Shown here: one piece after another, positions 6,088-7,124 of the stretch
Position numbering within the stretch: position 1 is the first letter of the stretch
How the letters are laid out: each line of letters opens with the position of its first letter
Assembly: GCA_017998025.1 (NCBI GenBank)
Contig: JAGODW010000071.1
Span: 1-7,124, forward strand
DNA length: 7,124 nucleotides
Direction: 5' to 3'
DNA from: Spirochaetales bacterium
Lineage (GTDB): Bacteria; Spirochaetota; Spirochaetia; DTKZ01
Made by a program: the position numbers and the translations under genes
The notes under the pieces: model-generated
Database searches by the model: none
Told to the model about the DNA's origin: nothing
The model's input: only the letters and a program-made list of their open reading frames with translations

Positions 6088-7124
6088 ATGAAGACCTACG
6101 AAGAGATTAACCGTAAAATCGAAGCTAAAAAGGCGGTAGTGCTCACCGCAGAAGAGATTATTCAATACGTAGAGAAAAAAGGACTGGAGCAGGCTGCAGA
6201 TGAGGTGGACGTAGTAACCACTGCTACGTTCGGTCCTATGTGTTCTTCCGGCTGCTTCTTGAACTTCGGGCATTCTACGCCCCGGATCCGTATCACCGAA
6301 GCATGGCTGGATGATGTGCTTCTCTATTCAGGGATTGCTGCAGTGGATGCCTACTTAGGGGCTACCCAGCTAAGGCACAATGACCCTGCGAATATGGATT
6401 ACCCGGGCACCTTCAAGTTTGGAGGCGGCCATGTAATAGAAAAACTGGTAGCAGGAGAACAAGTTCAGCTTTTTGCCCTTTCCTATGGAACGGACGATTA
6501 CCCCCGAAGAGAATTGCGAACGTACCTTACCATCCATGATTTAAATCAGGCTATTATGGTAAACCCTAGAAACTGCTATCAGAACTATAACGTAGCCGTC
6601 AACGCAGGAGAACGCCCTATCTATACTTATATGGGCATGCTGAAGCCCGGCCTGAAAAATGCTTCGTACAGTTCTGCCGGACAGCTTTCTCCCTTATTGA
6701 ACGATCCTTACTACGAAACGATCGGGATAGGTACAGCCGTATGGCTCGCCGGAGCCCGGGGGCACGTGTATGCAGAGGGCACCCAGTTCACTTCGCTCTG
6801 CGAACGAGGCCCAAACGATGTACCGATGGAAGGCGCCGGTACCCTTGCCCTCACAGCAGATATGAAAAAAATGAAAAGCCAATGGGTACGGGGCGTAAGT
6901 CTCGTAGGCTACGGCGTTTCCCTTGCGCTGGGGGTAGGTGTTCCCATCCCCATTCTGAATCCTCATATTTTAAAGCGGACTACGGTTCGCGACAGCGAAA
7001 TATTTGCCCCTATTATAGATTATTCGGAGGATTATCCCCAACGAACGGGGAAAACTTTGGGGAGGGTTAGCTATGCAGAACTGAAGTCAGGAGAGATCAC
7101 TGTTCAGGGGAAGCAAGTTCCCAC
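6088..7124 (+). CDS. DUF39 / homocysteine biosynthesis protein, 3' end outside window
   Basis: The open frame runs from the ATG at 6088 to the window edge (345 full codons and two bases) without a stop, so the C-terminus is missing. It begins KTYEEINRKIEAKKAVVLTA and shows the DUF39 hallmarks: FGPMCSSGCFLNFGHSTPRI (48-67), FGGGHVIEKL (111-120), NPRNCYQNYNVAVNAG (159-174), and a glycine-rich GIGTAVWLAGARG (213-225). In methanogens a DUF39 protein (MA1821) with an iron-sulfur partner (MA1822) makes homocysteine from aspartate semialdehyde and sulfide, bypassing the usual activated-homoserine route. Conserved cysteines matter there, and Cys52, Cys56 and Cys163 are the candidates here. Methanogen proteins carry C-terminal CBS domains; whether this one does, or has a ferredoxin-like neighbour, lies beyond the edge. 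There is no Shine-Dalgarno before either the ATG at 6088 or the in-frame ATG at 6070. It is divergent from iclR. Confidence 0.85.
   Translation, partial: MKTYEEINRKIEAKKAVVLTAEEIIQYVEKKGLEQAADEVDVVTTATFGPMCSSGCFLNFGHSTPRIRITEAWLDDVLLYSGIAAVDAYLGATQLRHNDPANMDYPGTFKFGGGHVIEKLVAGEQVQLFALSYGTDDYPRRELRTYLTIHDLNQAIMVNPRNCYQNYNVAVNAGERPIYTYMGMLKPGLKNASYSSAGQLSPLLNDPYYETIGIGTAVWLAGARGHVYAEGTQFTSLCERGPNDVPMEGAGTLALTADMKKMKSQWVRGVSLVGYGVSLALGVGVPIPILNPHILKRTTVRDSEIFAPIIDYSEDYPQRTGKTLGRVSYAELKSGEITVQGKQVP

Noticed and set aside
6741..7070. Plus-strand open frame of 109 codons inside the DUF39 gene
   Set aside because: The DUF39 frame is conserved and uninterrupted here; this frame is Arg- and Ser-rich and has no family features.

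Overview
The window looks like ordinary chromosome from an anaerobic or facultative bacterium of middling GC content. The best guess is a free-living spirochaete. The phosphofructokinase is of the atypical clade 'X' type common in spirochaetes (also seen in plants and trypanosomes), and the DUF39 protein at the right end belongs to a family found mostly in anaerobes and methanogens. This is an inference from recollected family distributions, not a database match. No mobile elements, RNA genes, CRISPR arrays or prophage signals were seen, and coding density is high.

Layout. Positions 27-2341 hold two minus-strand genes in transcription order: a clade X 6-phosphofructokinase (2341-998), then, after 20 bases, a monoacylglycerol-lipase-like alpha/beta hydrolase (977-27). 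A 118-base divergent intergenic region (2342-2459) carries back-to-back promoters. The plus-strand gene 2460-4130 encodes a ThDP-dependent enzyme of the glyoxylate carboligase family. It ends 20 bases from the stop of a minus-strand operon made of an IclR-type regulator (6021-5212) and a GAF-GGDEF diguanylate cyclase (5215-4151), which overlap by four bases (ATGA). A 66-base divergent region (6022-6087) with a perfect palindrome separates this operon from a plus-strand DUF39 'homocysteine biosynthesis' gene (from 6088) that runs off the right edge.

How the parts may work together. The phosphofructokinase commits sugar to glycolysis. The hydrolase could release fatty acid and glycerol from acylglycerols. 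The Gcl-like enzyme would condense two-carbon oxo-acids. The IclR protein is the obvious candidate to control itself, the cyclase and the divergent DUF39 gene through the palindrome. IclR-family proteins regulate gcl in some bacteria, so it might also act on the carboligase gene, but the sequence does not show a shared operator.

Points most worth a second look: the Gcl-like enzyme has the canonical catalytic glutamate (Glu48) where true Gcl has valine; a metabolite-sensing regulator is translationally coupled to a c-di-GMP synthase; and two genes (pfk and DUF39) seem to have leaderless starts next to genes with strong Shine-Dalgarno sites.
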